Origin: Onthophagus taurus
Taxonomy: Eukaryota > Arthropoda > Insecta > Coleoptera > Scarabaeidae
Length of the DNA: 64,000 nt
Direction: 5' to 3'
Assembly: GCF_036711975.1 (NCBI RefSeq)
Contig: NC_091971.1
Coordinates: 15,135,501-15,199,500, forward strand
Every line of letters starts with the position of its first letter. Position 1 is the first letter of the stretch. Both the position numbers and the translations under genes were made by a program. Below the pieces are notes generated by a model. The model searched no databases and was not told the DNA's origin. It saw only the letters and a list, made by a program, of their open reading frames with translations. Shown here in pieces: positions 13,061-25,800 of this stretch.

Positions 13061-13838
13061 GCGCTAGATAGTTGTATATTTTTATTGAGCTATAACGGAC
13101 ACTAGACTTTTTTGTTAGGACTGTATGTAAACTTTTTTGAGTTAAAGATATGATTATGTTTTGTGTTCCTTTTGATTAATAATAACTTATTTGAATAGTT
13201 TTTATATAAAATATGGAAATAATATGGACTTCTTACAGGTTTTGTTAAAAAATTTCTGAGATATTATCATTTTCCGGGCTGTATGTGGACTTTATTGCAG
13301 ACTTTATTGTATCACTTGTACCACTGTACTGACTTGTGTCAATTATGATGGTATGTACCTAATGCCAGGTTTTAAGTATAAATAGCTCATTTTTTAAGCA
13401 GTAAATCATAACGTCTCTTCATTTTGAAAGTTAAATATCAAGCGTAACTCATAAACAAAATTTTAATGTTTAATTTGTTAAAATAATTAAAAATATCGTT
13501 AAATTTGATGGTTACCACACCAGATTAATACGTGTGCCTGATACAAATGAATCTATTTTATCTATTTAATGTATTTAGTTTTTATTTATTTTTCGAAATA
13601 CACATTTAGTATTTATTGTTAATAAATTAATAACAAATACATAAATGAAAACAAAAAATCGTTTTATTTTTAAAATTTTCGCCAGTAATTAATTTAGTAA
13701 CAAAAATATGTTGGTATGACTGATTTGACATAACCTTTAAGGTTAAGAGAATTCGCTAAATTAGTCAAGGAAGAATTGCCGGTAAAAATAGAAAGAAAAC
13801 AAAGATAAGGGAAAGTTAACAAAGTATTTATTAACAGA
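13061..13838. other. Spacer upstream of TMEM11
   Basis: AT-rich spacer with no coding signal or repeat that I can identify. It should contain the TMEM11 promoter, but no convincing TATA or initiator can be singled out. Confidence 0.5.
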
Positions 13839-14565
13839 ATGGATGCAGGCGGAGACCGGTAAGAAAATAATTATTAATAACAATAAATCAATCAAAAAGA
13901 TAATAAAAAACAAATTAAACGGTCGCTGAATTTTAATTATTACATTTTGCAGCATCTATTCAACACAACTTGCCGTTATTCGAGAAGTATATGACAGCGA
14001 ATTTGCTCATGATCGTTTTGCTCAGGAACTTGAAAAAGCTTTAGAAGCTCATTGTAATATTATTGTTATTGAACCTAATCCCTTGGGAGATGAAACGGCT
14101 CGTTGGATCACTGTGGGCAATTGTTTACATAAAACTGCAGTTGTATCTGGTTTAGCATCAATTGTAACAGGTTTAAAATAATTTATAAAGTGTTTTTTTA
14201 ATAAGATTAGATTGTGATTATTTTTATTTTAGGTTTTGTTTGGCCTGATTGTGTATATACTTATTTGCCGTTTACTGTATTTTCTGCAGTTTGTACCTCA
14301 TTATACACAATTTCATGGCAATTTGATAATTGTGTAAAATATCAGGTATTTGTTTTATTATTTAAAAGGTATAAAAATGTTTGGTTGTGTTTTTTAGGTT
14401 GAAAGAGATCGTCAAAATCTATCTAAATTACAGGTGAACGCATTGTATGTTGGTTCACCTACAGTTTTAGTTAGAAAAGATGATACGCGTAGAAAAATTT
14501 TGCATTGTAGTATAACATTGGCAGCAACGGTGATATGTATCGTTAGATTGTATCGTATGTTCTAA
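13839..14565 (+). CDS. TMEM11: Transmembrane protein 11, mitochondrial (TMEM11 / PMI)
   Basis: Exons 13839-13858, 13953-14170, 14233-14345 and 14398-14565 (TAA) join in phase to 172 aa; human TMEM11 is 192 aa. Family-diagnostic blocks are clear: IVIEPNPLGDETARWITVGN, then CLHKTAV, then TLYTISW-type text seen here as SLYTISWQFDNCVKYQVE, then the end block GSPTVLVRKDDTRRK. Two hydrophobic segments fit the known two membrane passes: VVSGLASIVTG onward, and the PDCVYTYLPFTVFSAVCTSL region. The family (Drosophila PMI) associates with the MICOS complex and shapes mitochondrial cristae. The start MDAGGD is the only Met before the exon 1 donor. It is shorter at the N-terminus than vertebrate forms. 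The gene is intact and compact, with introns under 100 bp. Confidence 0.96.
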
Positions 14566-14617
14566 AAGAAAATAATTCAAATTTAAAACAAGATATAAAA
14601 GTTTAGTAGAGAAACGC

Positions 14618-14623
14618 AATAAA
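14618..14623 (+). terminator. Polyadenylation signal of TMEM11
   Basis: AATAAA lies 53 bp after the TMEM11 stop. A second AATAAA-like site lies near 14938. The first is close enough for a short 3' UTR. Confidence 0.5.
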
Positions 14624-15489
14624 TTTAGAAAAAAAGGAGTATTTTTGTGAGAAAGCATTTGATGATAGCGCATTTAAAAATTAGATGTTTTAAATTTAAA
14701 AAGACAAAAAGGTTTTAATTGGTACAAGTTTCTCTCTCCATTTATTGAACGAAAGGAGCTTATGGAACAAAAAAATTATGAAGGAAAAAATGAGCCTGAC
14801 TTATCTCTGTTGTGTAAACAGAAATGTTAATTTATTGTTTGTTGTACAGGTTTTTTTTTGTATTAGTACTTCCAAAGGTCGGTGATCATAGGGAAGGATA
14901 GCAACACTTATTATTGTTATCAGTCGAAAAATTATTTAATAAAAACAATTTTTTTAAAATGAAATTTTTAGTTTATAATAATATACAGTAAAAAATCGTG
15001 GATGGCGAAGATAAGACCTTATCTTTCGCCCTTAGGAAAAGGGGTTAAGATCACGCGGTTTCTTTGTCGATTCTTAATAATAATTTGGATGAAAAAGTTA
15101 TTAATAGAAATGAATACAGGATGTGATGTAAAGTTCATGTAAACAAGTAATGCGTATATTTATCTACTTAGGTACAATTGTTGCAAAAAAGTGTATATAA
15201 TGTAATGTTTTAACAGAAAATAATACTTCATTCAAAAAATAAAAAAAGTACAAATTCTAACGGTTCTTTTGTACGCATTAAGCCGAACTATCGCTTACTG
15301 TAATTTAACCTTCTAGCGGGCGCGCTGTCATAAAATTTAAGACAATTTTGGTTTTAGAATAGAATAGAATTTATTCGTGCAATTACAAATTTGTTTTACA
15401 CCATATAATTTGGACCATAGGTCGTCCAAATTACGCAAACTTCCATATACAGTATGTAAAATGAACCCCGAAAATGATCAAAAATTAGT
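14624..15489. other. AT-rich spacer between TMEM11 and satellite B
   Basis: No gene seen. A short inverted repeat at about 15004-15035 (GGCGAAGATAAGACC facing TTATCTTTCGCC) could form a hairpin. The sequence at 15350-15470 (AGAATAGAATAGAATTTATT, then a copy of TTTGGACCATAGGTCGTCCAAA) has the look of a repeat edge but is unassigned. Confidence 0.4.
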
Positions 15490-17552
15490 GGATACTACTG
15501 CTCTAAATCGAAATTGTTGATTTTCGAAAATTAACTCAATCATAACTCAAAAACTAAAAGCGATGGGGAAATATTTTTTATACATAAAACTTTAGTAATG
15601 GACCATAAAGACTAGATCCATAAAAAGATTGAACCCAATTATTACCATTTTTTATTTATAAGCTCTAAACCGATTAAACATAAAAATTGTTGATTTACGA
15701 AAATTAACTCAATCATAACTCAAAAACTAAAAGCGATGGAGAAAAACTTTTTATACATAAAACCGTAGTAATGGTCCATAAAGACGAGATCCATAAAAAG
15801 TTTGAACCCAATTATTACTGTTTTTTATTTATAAGCTCTAAATCTATTAAACATCAAAATTGTTGATTTTCGAAAATTAACTCAAAAACTAAAAGCGATG
15901 GAGAAAAACTTTTTGTACATAAAACCTTAGTAATGGACCATAAAGACTAGATCCATAAAAAGTTTGAATCCAATTATTACCATTTTTTATTTATAAGCTC
16001 TAAACCAATTAAACATCAAAATTGTTGATTTTCGAAAATTAACTCAATCGTAACTCAAAAACTAAAGGCGATGGAGAAAAACTTTTTATACATAAAACCT
16101 TAGTAATGGACCATAAAGACTAGCTCTATAAAAAGATTGAACCCAATTATAACCGTTCTTTATTTAGTAGCTTTAAATCGACTAAACATCAACATTGTTG
16201 ATTTTCGAAAATTAATTCAATCATAACTCATAAACTAAAAGCGATGGGGAAATATTTTTTATACATAAAACCTTAGTAATGGACCATAAAGACTAGATCC
16301 ATAAAAAGATTGAACCCAATTATTACCATTTTTTATTTATAAGCTCTAAACCGATTAAACATCAAAATTGTTGATTTTCGAAAATTAACTCGATCATAAC
16401 TCAAAAACTAAAAGCGATGGAGAAAAACTTTTTATACATAAAACTTTAGTAATGGGCGATAAAGACTACATCCATAACAAGATTGGACCCAATTATTACC
16501 ATTTTTTATTTATAAGCTCTAAACCGATTAAACATCAAAATTGTTGATTTTCGAAAATTAACTCGATCATAACTCAAAAACTAAAAGCGATGGAGAAAAA
16601 CTTTTTATACATAAAGCTTTAGTAATGGGCGATAAAGACTACATCCGTAACAAGATTGGACCCAATTATTACCATTTTTTATTTATAAGCTCTAAACCGA
16701 TTAAACATCAAAATTGTTGATTTTCGAAAATTAACTCAATCATAACTCAAAAACTAAAAGCGATGGGGAAATATTTTTTATTCATAAAACCTTAGTAATG
16801 GGCGATAAAGACTAGATCCATAAAAAGATTGAACCCAATTATTACCATTTTTTATTTATAAGCTCTAAATCGATTAAACATTAAAAGTGTTGATTTTCGA
16901 AAATTAACTCAATCATAACTCAAAAACTAAAAGCGATGGGGAAATACTTTTTATACATAAAACCTTAGTAATGGGCCATAAAGACTAGATCCATAAAAAG
17001 ATTGAACCCAATTATTACTATTTTTTATTTATAAGCTCTAAACCGATTAAACATCAAAATTGTTGATTTTCGAAAATTAACTCAATCATAACTCAAAAAC
17101 TAAAAGCGATGGAGAAAAACTTTTTATACATAAAACCTTAGTAATGGGCGATAAAGACTAGATCCATAACAAGATGGAACCCAATTATTACCATTTTTTC
17201 TTTATAAGCTCTAAATCGATTAAACTTCAAAATTGTTGATTTTCGAAAATTAACTCAATCATAAATCATAACTCAAAAACTAAAAGCGATGGGGAAATAC
17301 TTTTTATATATAAAACCTTAGTAATGGACCATAAAGACTAGATCCATAAAAAAATTGAACCCAATTATTACCATTTTTTATTTATAAGCTCTAAACCGAT
17401 TAAATATCAAAATTGTTGATTTTCGAAAATTAACTCAGTCATAACTCAAAAACTAAAAGCGACGGAGAAAAACTTTTTATACATAAAACCGTAGTAATGG
17501 GTCATAAAGACTAGATCCATAACAAGATTGAACCCAATTATTACTATTTTTT
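15490..17552. repeat. Satellite B array, 12 monomers of 173 bp
   Basis: The landmark ATTGTTGA (AGTGTTGA once) recurs at 15513, 15686, 15859, 16021, 16194, 16367, 16540, 16713, 16886, 17059, 17232 and 17412. Spacing is 173 bp except for one 162 (11-bp deletion) and one 180 (7-bp insertion). Each monomer carries TTTTCGAAAATTAACTC, AAAAACTAAAAGCGATGG and GACTAGATCCATAA. Monomers are highly similar, so the array is young or homogenised. It is unrelated in sequence to satellite A. Confidence 0.95.
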
Positions 17553-17559
17553 CGCTGAA

Positions 17560-18960
17560 TCTTCAGAAGCTTCGAGAATATCATCAGCTTGGTCTTATAA
17601 AGCCCTGTCAGGTAATATAAAATACTCGCTCTGCATTTTTGTCCAAAACAAAGCTAGGTCACAATTTTGGAATTCCACATTTAAGGTATTGTCTTCGCGT
17701 AGTTCGAGAAACTGAACTTTAGCTGAAACATCTTCATTTGTACAAAATAGTCTCAGCATACAGGATGAAACTTGACGGTTCGCTATGTCCAGGAAATATT
17801 GGTTCAACCAATATTATCAAAGAAGATAGGTGCTAAACTATGGAATCAGTGAAATAGCATATTTTTTCGTTGTATGCACTTAATGATTGGGACAAATGTG
17901 TGAACATCGTTATGTCACCAACTTGAACTCTACATTTGTAAATTTTAGTTTTTGCAAAAAAAAACAGCAATATTATCTTGCGCTATCAGACTATTGCTCA
18001 TATTTCCTTGTAATGAGACATATAAAGTGTTAATTTCACTGAAAAAGTGAGTCAAATACGCCAACATAGAGATAAATGCTTAAATCTTTTATTTTTGTAC
18101 AAAAGTTCTTCTCCTTTTCTGTTTTATGATTGTCAAAAAGCAAAGCTAGTTTTTCTCGCATCTCAAACATTTCCCCTTTACAGCCAACGTACTTCGGTGT
18201 TGGCATCAAATTTCGCTCCAACTTTATGTCATAACATTTTGAAAATTCTCGAATTGGTGGCACTACTCCGAATATGATTGATAACTTTCATTACGTCGTT
18301 GAACGCGCTCAGGAAATTTGAAGGCAGCGTCTTAACAGCCAGGACATATCGATGTATCATGCAGTGATGAGTTAAGCATTGCGGGGCAACTTATTTTACG
18401 AATGTTTGACAACCATAACAAGTACCCATTATGGCACACCTTCCATAATGGGTACTTGTTATTGGTCAGCACACACGATAACTACACATTTTCCTCAATA
18501 AACTGTTTTAGAGTGAGAAATACATCTTCACCGCGCGTCTTTTAGTTCAGATATGACTGTGGCTAAAATATCGTTGCTCATTTCTTCAATGCAACTTTAA
18601 ACTGTACTGTTGGAGAGAGATATTTGATTAATTTTAGTAACACATTGCTCGCCCACAACAAACTTTACTGCATCCACTATACAAAGTACTTCAAGGTATG
18701 AGTCGCTTGTTTTTGTAAATTTCTAAAACTTGATATCTTTGCTTATGAACTCTTTATGAATCGTCTCGAACGGATAATCAAATTCCTTTGATATTATCGT
18801 TCTGTTTGGTAAACGCTTCCAGAAAAGGAATTGAAAACTTATTGTGCCAGATATCCACCTTCTCCGATTATATTTTTGAATTTCATGGGGTATCTTTCTG
18901 CAGCTTCATGATCCGCTGAAGTAGACTCTCCTTTTGGCCTAATTTTATTTTTATTTTATA
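17560..18960 (-). mobile_element. hAT transposase remnant, ZBED5/FAM200-like
   Basis: Minus-strand translation with frame breaks gives, in order: CIVDAVKFVVGEQCVTKI and ISLSNSTV (about 18700-18580), INHIRSSATNSRIFKML and DANTEVRWL (about 18290-18170), then a C-terminal piece LELREDNTLNVEFQNCDLAL (about 17740-17660). This order and these motifs (the 'PLS-NTV', 'NSR-F' and 'TEVRWL' signatures) match hAT transposases of the ZBED5/FAM200/SCAND3 type. Stops and frameshifts show it is inactive. It lies between satellite B and the Zasp66 3' end. Confidence 0.75.
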
Positions 18961-19137
18961 TTTTAGCAACATTAGTCTTAAGAAAGCATTTTTAATACGA
19001 ATCGATTTCTTTATGATCCATTTCATTATTGTTTCTCATTTAAAAGATAAAAACTTACCTTGAATTCAATTTTTTTACAACCACAAAATCCCATTGAAAC
19101 TTCACAAAAATCAACAAACCATTTAAATAAATATAGC

Positions 19138-19143
19138 TTTATT
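19138..19143 (-). terminator. Probable polyadenylation signal of Zasp66
   Basis: AATAAA on the minus strand, about 750 bp downstream of the Zasp66 stop at 19891. The interval 19144-19890 is AT-rich with no recognisable transposon and fits a 3' UTR. Confidence 0.4.
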
Positions 19144-19890
19144 ACATGTATAAATACACTGCACCAAAAAATTACAACAATCCTATCTAAGCAAAACAAA
19201 ATAAATTAAAACGATAAAAGGAGCTGTGCGTAAAGCGACGACGCTATTTAAAAATTGATTACAAACTAAAAAAAACTTACTTTTAAAGAAACTACTTGTT
19301 TGTCACTCTATTAGTTTAAGTAATTAATAAATATATTAAGTACAACACTTTAACGTAAATCCTATACAAAAATAACAATATAATTTGAATAATAATAATT
19401 GTAAATATAATAATAATTAATATATATTTTAAACATAATCCTCGAAGGTATTTTATCTTCGATACAACGTAATGACTAGATAGCACTCGATTATTAAACG
19501 TCGTTCAAAAGAAAATCAACAATACGAAAAAAAGCGCTAAGCGAAACAAAATTATTTCTTTTTTTTTTCTTTTTTGTTTACCAGATCTTTAAAATATTTT
19601 AATATTAAGGACAAGACACATTATACCTACCAAATTTACACTTTTGTACTTGATTTTATGTCGTTAAAAGGGCTCTACGTGTATGTTGTTAAAAAAAATC
19701 TTATCCCGATCTTTTTGGGATTAAAAGTTAAAACTTGACAGATAACTGCATCTAGCAATCGGGTATTTTTAAAATACCCGTCGTTTTAGTTGTTTCGGAA
19801 TTTTTATTTTATTTATTTTATTATTTTTTTTTTTTGAGATTGAACAAAAAATAAATTATAAGTTTCGGTTGTTCTTCAATTTAATTATTT

Positions 19891-22800
19891 TCAATAGCTG
19901 CTCTCGGCCATAACGCTCCACATCAACCTCTTGAATGAGTTACTTTGATGGATCGTTTCCGGATTTTCAGGCATCTTTTTCGGAAGTTGATATTGTGGAT
20001 CAGCAATCTATAACAAAAATGGTTGACTTTTTCTATAAAGGCTCGGTTTCCTGAATTAAATGAGTATTTTAACGAAATTGACTAGGAATCAGACCTTGGT
20101 AGTCGTGATATCAATAACGCGATTCAAATTTTTTATAACTATGTTAATAATAATAATAATCGTTTATTGTGCCATAAGGTATTAAAATCAAAAAGAGGGA
20201 GATTACATCATATGATTGGTAAGGGTTATAAACCCATTACCACTACTATTACTAACGCTTATTACACATTTATACGAACACGCAGCGTTTCAACAACAAC
20301 AACATCACTCTGCAAAAACTCGTCAGCAGAGTAGAACGCCTTTACAATTAGATACGAGCTGAGCTTAGACGTTAAACTAGCCAGCGTCAAGTCACAAACG
20401 CCAGCTGACAGCCTTTTATATAAAACCTGACTCATGAAATTCGATCCCCGCTGCTCTCTAGTCAATCTGCGATACTGAACATATGTACTATCTCTGTTAT
20501 GCCGAGTATTATAGTCATGAAGATCCCCATGAATAGGCATCTGACCAATACGTTTATGTGCATATATATATAATTGACTGAAGAATGTAAAGTGGAGGCA
20601 AGGTCAGAATCTGAAACTTAATAAACAAAGATCTACAATCTTCAGCATAACCAAGATTACCCAGCACACGCACCGCCCTACGCTGAAGTCTAAAACCATA
20701 TTGACTTGCAGGGCTGTTCCCCCAAGCCAAAATAGTGTAATTAATATGGGAGTGAAACCTACGCAGGTAAACTCCACTACAAATCTTACTTCCAACAGCC
20801 ATGACTTAAACTTCAACGTAGAGTAAAAACCATAGCTCAAGAACAGGTCACACACCATAACAACGTCCCCGTCTGAACTACCAAACTTCAGGTTAAAATC
20901 ACCGACTACAAAAACTTGCCTAAATTGAGTCAGGATTTCCAAGAGACAACTGGCGTTCCGACAAAAAGTCTGAAGATGGCCAGCAGGCGATACAAGCAAA
21001 CTACAACTACATCAAAATCGACACAATAGACCGCCGCTATCTCGCAATGGATTTCCAACGTTAAATTATTAATGGAATCAAGCTCTCTGTATTCAAGAGC
21101 CGCCTTACTTAATACTGCAACACCGCCATGTCCGTGCTCAGATCTGACGTAAAAAGATAGGGTTTTCCATTGCGAGACACGCAGTCCATGAGTAAATTCA
21201 TCTCCCTTCAGCTCACTAATACATATAAAATCAAATATTGTAATTTTGATTCTTAATCAAATACGCCTCAAACTCATCAATTTTATTTCTAATACACTGT
21301 ATATTAATATGAAACAAGGTTATAGATGGATTCTCAGCTAAATAGTATCCGGTATTGTTTGTATTGGACAAAAATTCGAATTTATATTACCAGTTTCTAT
21401 CTCCTTCAGGGTATTATTTACAGTAGTGATCTGACCGTTACCCTTGTTACATTTCGCTGCACGAGTTATTGTTTGCGCAATACAAGAAAAAACATTCTTC
21501 ATGTGGAGACATGAACATACATGCATATGTGGAGAAATGCGGTTATTTTTTAGCGCATTCACAAAGTTAAAAATTTAAAGGATAAATTCGATTGTTCAGA
21601 TCCTTTTCTTCATACCAATAAGGCACCGATAATCAGAGGACATTACACCGCATTGACAGTTTTTTTATTTTCTCCAGAGTCCCACTAATCATTGGAAGGG
21701 CTGCTATTATACGTGAACTTGTCCTTTTAAAACGCTACCAAGGGTTTTCCTATTTGGTTTTCACTTAGTACCATTAAAGTCATTCGACAGAAAAGGAGGG
21801 CGCACTGTAAATGGAAGCGTTTTGGCAACCTATTTGACTACTTCACTTTTTCAATTCTAAGGAATCGTGCAAAGTATCTAATCCATCTTAATTACATGGA
21901 GTATGTTAGAAGAGCTAAAAGCAATATCCAATCTGACCCAAAGGTGTTTTGGGCTTTTACTAAGTCTAAGAACCGTGAGGATGTCATTCCTTCTACGATG
22001 TCATGAAATAGAACTGTTGTCTTTTTCAATCCAGAAGAATGTGGATTGTGTCGGCTTTGAGTCAGATGCAGTTTGATAGGATTGAGGTTGACGAGACCCT
22101 GATGGGCATCAGGGTTACTGACAGTATTGGTACTCATTGTATTCCATCCATTTTAATCATTCTCTGTCCCTTCCTTTAACTATTTTATTTAACATTTCAT
22201 TAGTAATGGGTGTTTTTCCTTCCTTGTGAAAGCGGGCTTTTATTCTTCCCATTTTAAAATCTTGGGCCGTGTTGTTATATCTGACTATCGCCCCATATCT
22301 ATTTTGCCAGCATTTGGGAAAGTGTTTGAGAAAGTTGATCAAGTACATCTATTCTTTGCCGTTAAGTCTTATTAAGATTTTACAGTATTAATAAAAAATG
22401 AACTTATGTTGTTATTTACAAATATCTGATAATTTTAGGAATTTAAAACTTTCAAATCAATTATAACTTCGTAACTTATCTTCTTCCTGTTCTTCTCTGG
22501 ATCTATAGCTATAACTTAGGTATATAACCTATATTTAGAGGGCTATAACTTGGAAGAGAAGAGGTTTTGAACAAAAAGTAATATGAAAGACACCCCTTAA
22601 GGTTTCGACAGTTATGGCTTTGATTACACATTCCATATTTTCCATGGTTAGTTTGACCATCTCTATCAGAGAGATTCATCGTTGTTTAAGTATTACCGAC
22701 AGGATCTTGTATGGTGTTTTTAACAAAAATATTGCTTTATGTATAGTTAGCGCAATCATATGCATCTCCCTTCTTGTGTACCAGGCATATAATTCCGGTA

Positions 22801-25800
22801 TTCCAATCTACTGGCATCATGTGTTCCTGCCATATTTGTATCAACAGTTCGTGGAAGTGTGATGTGAACGTCTGGCCGCTGTGTTTAAGAAGTTCTGATA
22901 GCATACCGTCAGATCCCGGCGATTTATTATTTGCCAGTAATTAGAGGACCTCTTCCACTTCTTCAACTGACGGCGGGTGAGTGCCTTGATTTGTATTTGG
23001 CTGCGCGTATTTCTGTTATATCTTCCTAGTGTATCTTCTCACTATCTCACTGTTCTCAGTAATCAGTGCTCCATCAGCGTCCTTCATCTGTTCCATTTAT
23101 GGGTTAAAAGGATTTCTTTTCATGTTGATCCTTTTATAAAACATTCTGCACTCTCGTCCCCTGTTGAGGGCTTCTATCTCTTCGAACACTCTATTGTTTT
23201 ATGTTTTCTTCTTCGATTTTTATATTCTTCAATGGTAGCTCTAACTCTTCTTCTAAGTACTTCAAGTAGGCTCTGTTTTTCTCCTCCATTGCTCTCTTAC
23301 ATTCTTTGTCGAACCAATCGTTTCGTCCTTCCTTTGTCCCAGCACCTCTTCTGCCGTTTCAGCAAGTGTTCTCTTTAAGAGTGTACAGGCAGTATCAACT
23401 CCCATAGCTATGAATGCTTCTGATGTTTCTGGGTTTTACGTTATACCTTATTACTTTCGCCCCCGCTTTTTCTTTTTTTGCATTAGATATTCGAGCTCTA
23501 ATGGTTTGGTTCTTGCCACCAGATAATGACCAGAATCAATATCCGCTCCTCTATAGCTTCTGCAGTCAAGTACATTGGATCCATATCTTGAATCTATCAA
23601 AATATGATCAATCTGATTTGTAGTTTGTCCGTCTGGCGAGGTCTTTGTGAGGTTTTGTGTAAGCTTTTATGCAAGAACTAGGTGCTGGCGATAGTCATGT
23701 TCATAAATGAGGCAAAGTTTACAACTCTAGGTGTACACTATTTATTTTGGTCCTATGTTGGGTCTATATATATTCACTTTCGCATTCATATCTTCCAGCA
23801 CTATTTTCACGTCGTTCCTACGGCATTGGCGATAACTTGCTTTACTTTTTCATAGAATTCTTCTTTTTTCCTCTCAACTCATCTTTGACTTTAATAATAA
23901 TGCTTAATAATAGCTATAAATATTATTATTTACTTTAGAAATTGACAGTTTTAAAAATTGAGGTTATGGCTTAGTGTTAGAGAGATGTTACTTTGGTTGC
24001 CTATATCATTAAAAGCAAAAATCGAGGAATACCTCGAGTTTATCTATAAACATGAAATAGAGCAACTTGGGAAATAATCCGTGTTGGATTGTATCTATAT
24101 ACTATTAATAGTATTAAATAATGATGTTTAACTGTATTTATAAAAGTATTATTTTTATTACCTTTACTTGTGCTGGTTTATGAGGTGTAAAAACTTTTGG
24201 TTGTGGTGGTATTAAAACTTCTTGAACGTTATCACCTAATTGTTCTTCTTGAACAGCTCTGTATGTCTCACTTTCAGCTGGATTGTATTTTACAGGTTTA
24301 CGTACCCTACATCAATTAATTAAAAATTATTAATATTTTTGAGTTGTCTTTATTAAATATGTAATATGAATACTTACTTTACTCCCTGTTTAGCTAAAGT
24401 GTCCGCAATATTTGCATCGCTATACATATTAATCGGAGAATTAAATTGTTTATGGACAACCTGCGATGAAAAAATAATAATTTAGTTTAATTAATTCAAT
24501 CAACTTAAAAACATAATGAAAAAATTTTACAGGCAAGTTAATTAATTAGACTTTCCAACACTATCTTGCTGTCTCTTTTTACAGCTTATTTTTGAACGTT
24601 AATTATTATTTTCGTGTGGATGGAAACAAACACATCAAAAAAGAACCAAAAAAACATACATTAAATATATAGTTTCTTAAATTTGTTATTATTAAAAGAA
24701 ATTGTGATCAAAAAAACTTTTTATTTTATACTGAAAAGAAATGTTACTATTCTTTGATCACACTTGTTAATTTTAGAAAATACAAATTATTTGTTTTATA
24801 ACTTTTTGCAAAAACCGGACAACAAGGTCAACAAAATAGTCGTGCTGTAGTTTGGCACACGACTGCTGCCGTCTAAATATAACGGATCCGTTTCGCAACG
24901 GATTTTCGAGAAAAAACATTTCGACAACATGCACTGGTCGGGGTACCGATTTTTTGAAAATCGCGCCATCGTCTAGGCCCGATTTTTAATTTAGGAACAT
25001 AAAAAAATGGGATCGCACGCGAAAATCACCCCCAATTAACCTGTATATTAGGATCGGCTACTTGTATTCTGTTGAGGACCGTATTCGCCACCTGTTAAGA
25101 AAGAAATCCTCAAAGATAACGTCGAAATTAAAACTAAACATTGATCCATGATGTTATTATGAGTTATGATTATGAGACAAAAGGAAAACATATATAAGAA
25201 GGTACCTTAGACTTCAACACATGATCAACATCAACAATGTGAGATGGTGGATTTCGCACAGCTGGGTTGGGATGATGACGTAGATAACTTTCCGTATGTC
25301 CAGCATCTCTTTTCGCTTTTGCACCAGGCAAAACTAACGGAGTTGTACGGTAAGGCTAAAACATATTTGGATAAACAAAAACATATGATTAGGTTAGGTT
25401 AAAAAAACATACAAAGAGATGTTAAAAAATATGAATATCAATAAAAACTATAATTTTTTCTCTAATATGTATTTAACATACAATTTTGAATATGCAAAGT
25501 TTTAATGCATAAGTATTTCCGTTAAAGTGTCTCTAATACAGGTGAGAAAAGTTATAATTATATCCACTTTGAAATTTTAGTGAACACGAGCCAGAACAAT
25601 TTTTTAATGGGGGCGATTCATCACTTTATATAATCATTAATTTGAATCATGAATCATTTTTTTGCACCTGGCGTATCCACACTACAATGTTCACAATAAT
25701 AATTACACTTTTCCCTATTTGCTCCGGTAATTTCTTGGTCAAAGCAAGGTATTTTGGAACTAACCCTTTCAGACTAGCCGAAATCTCGAATGTGGTGTTT

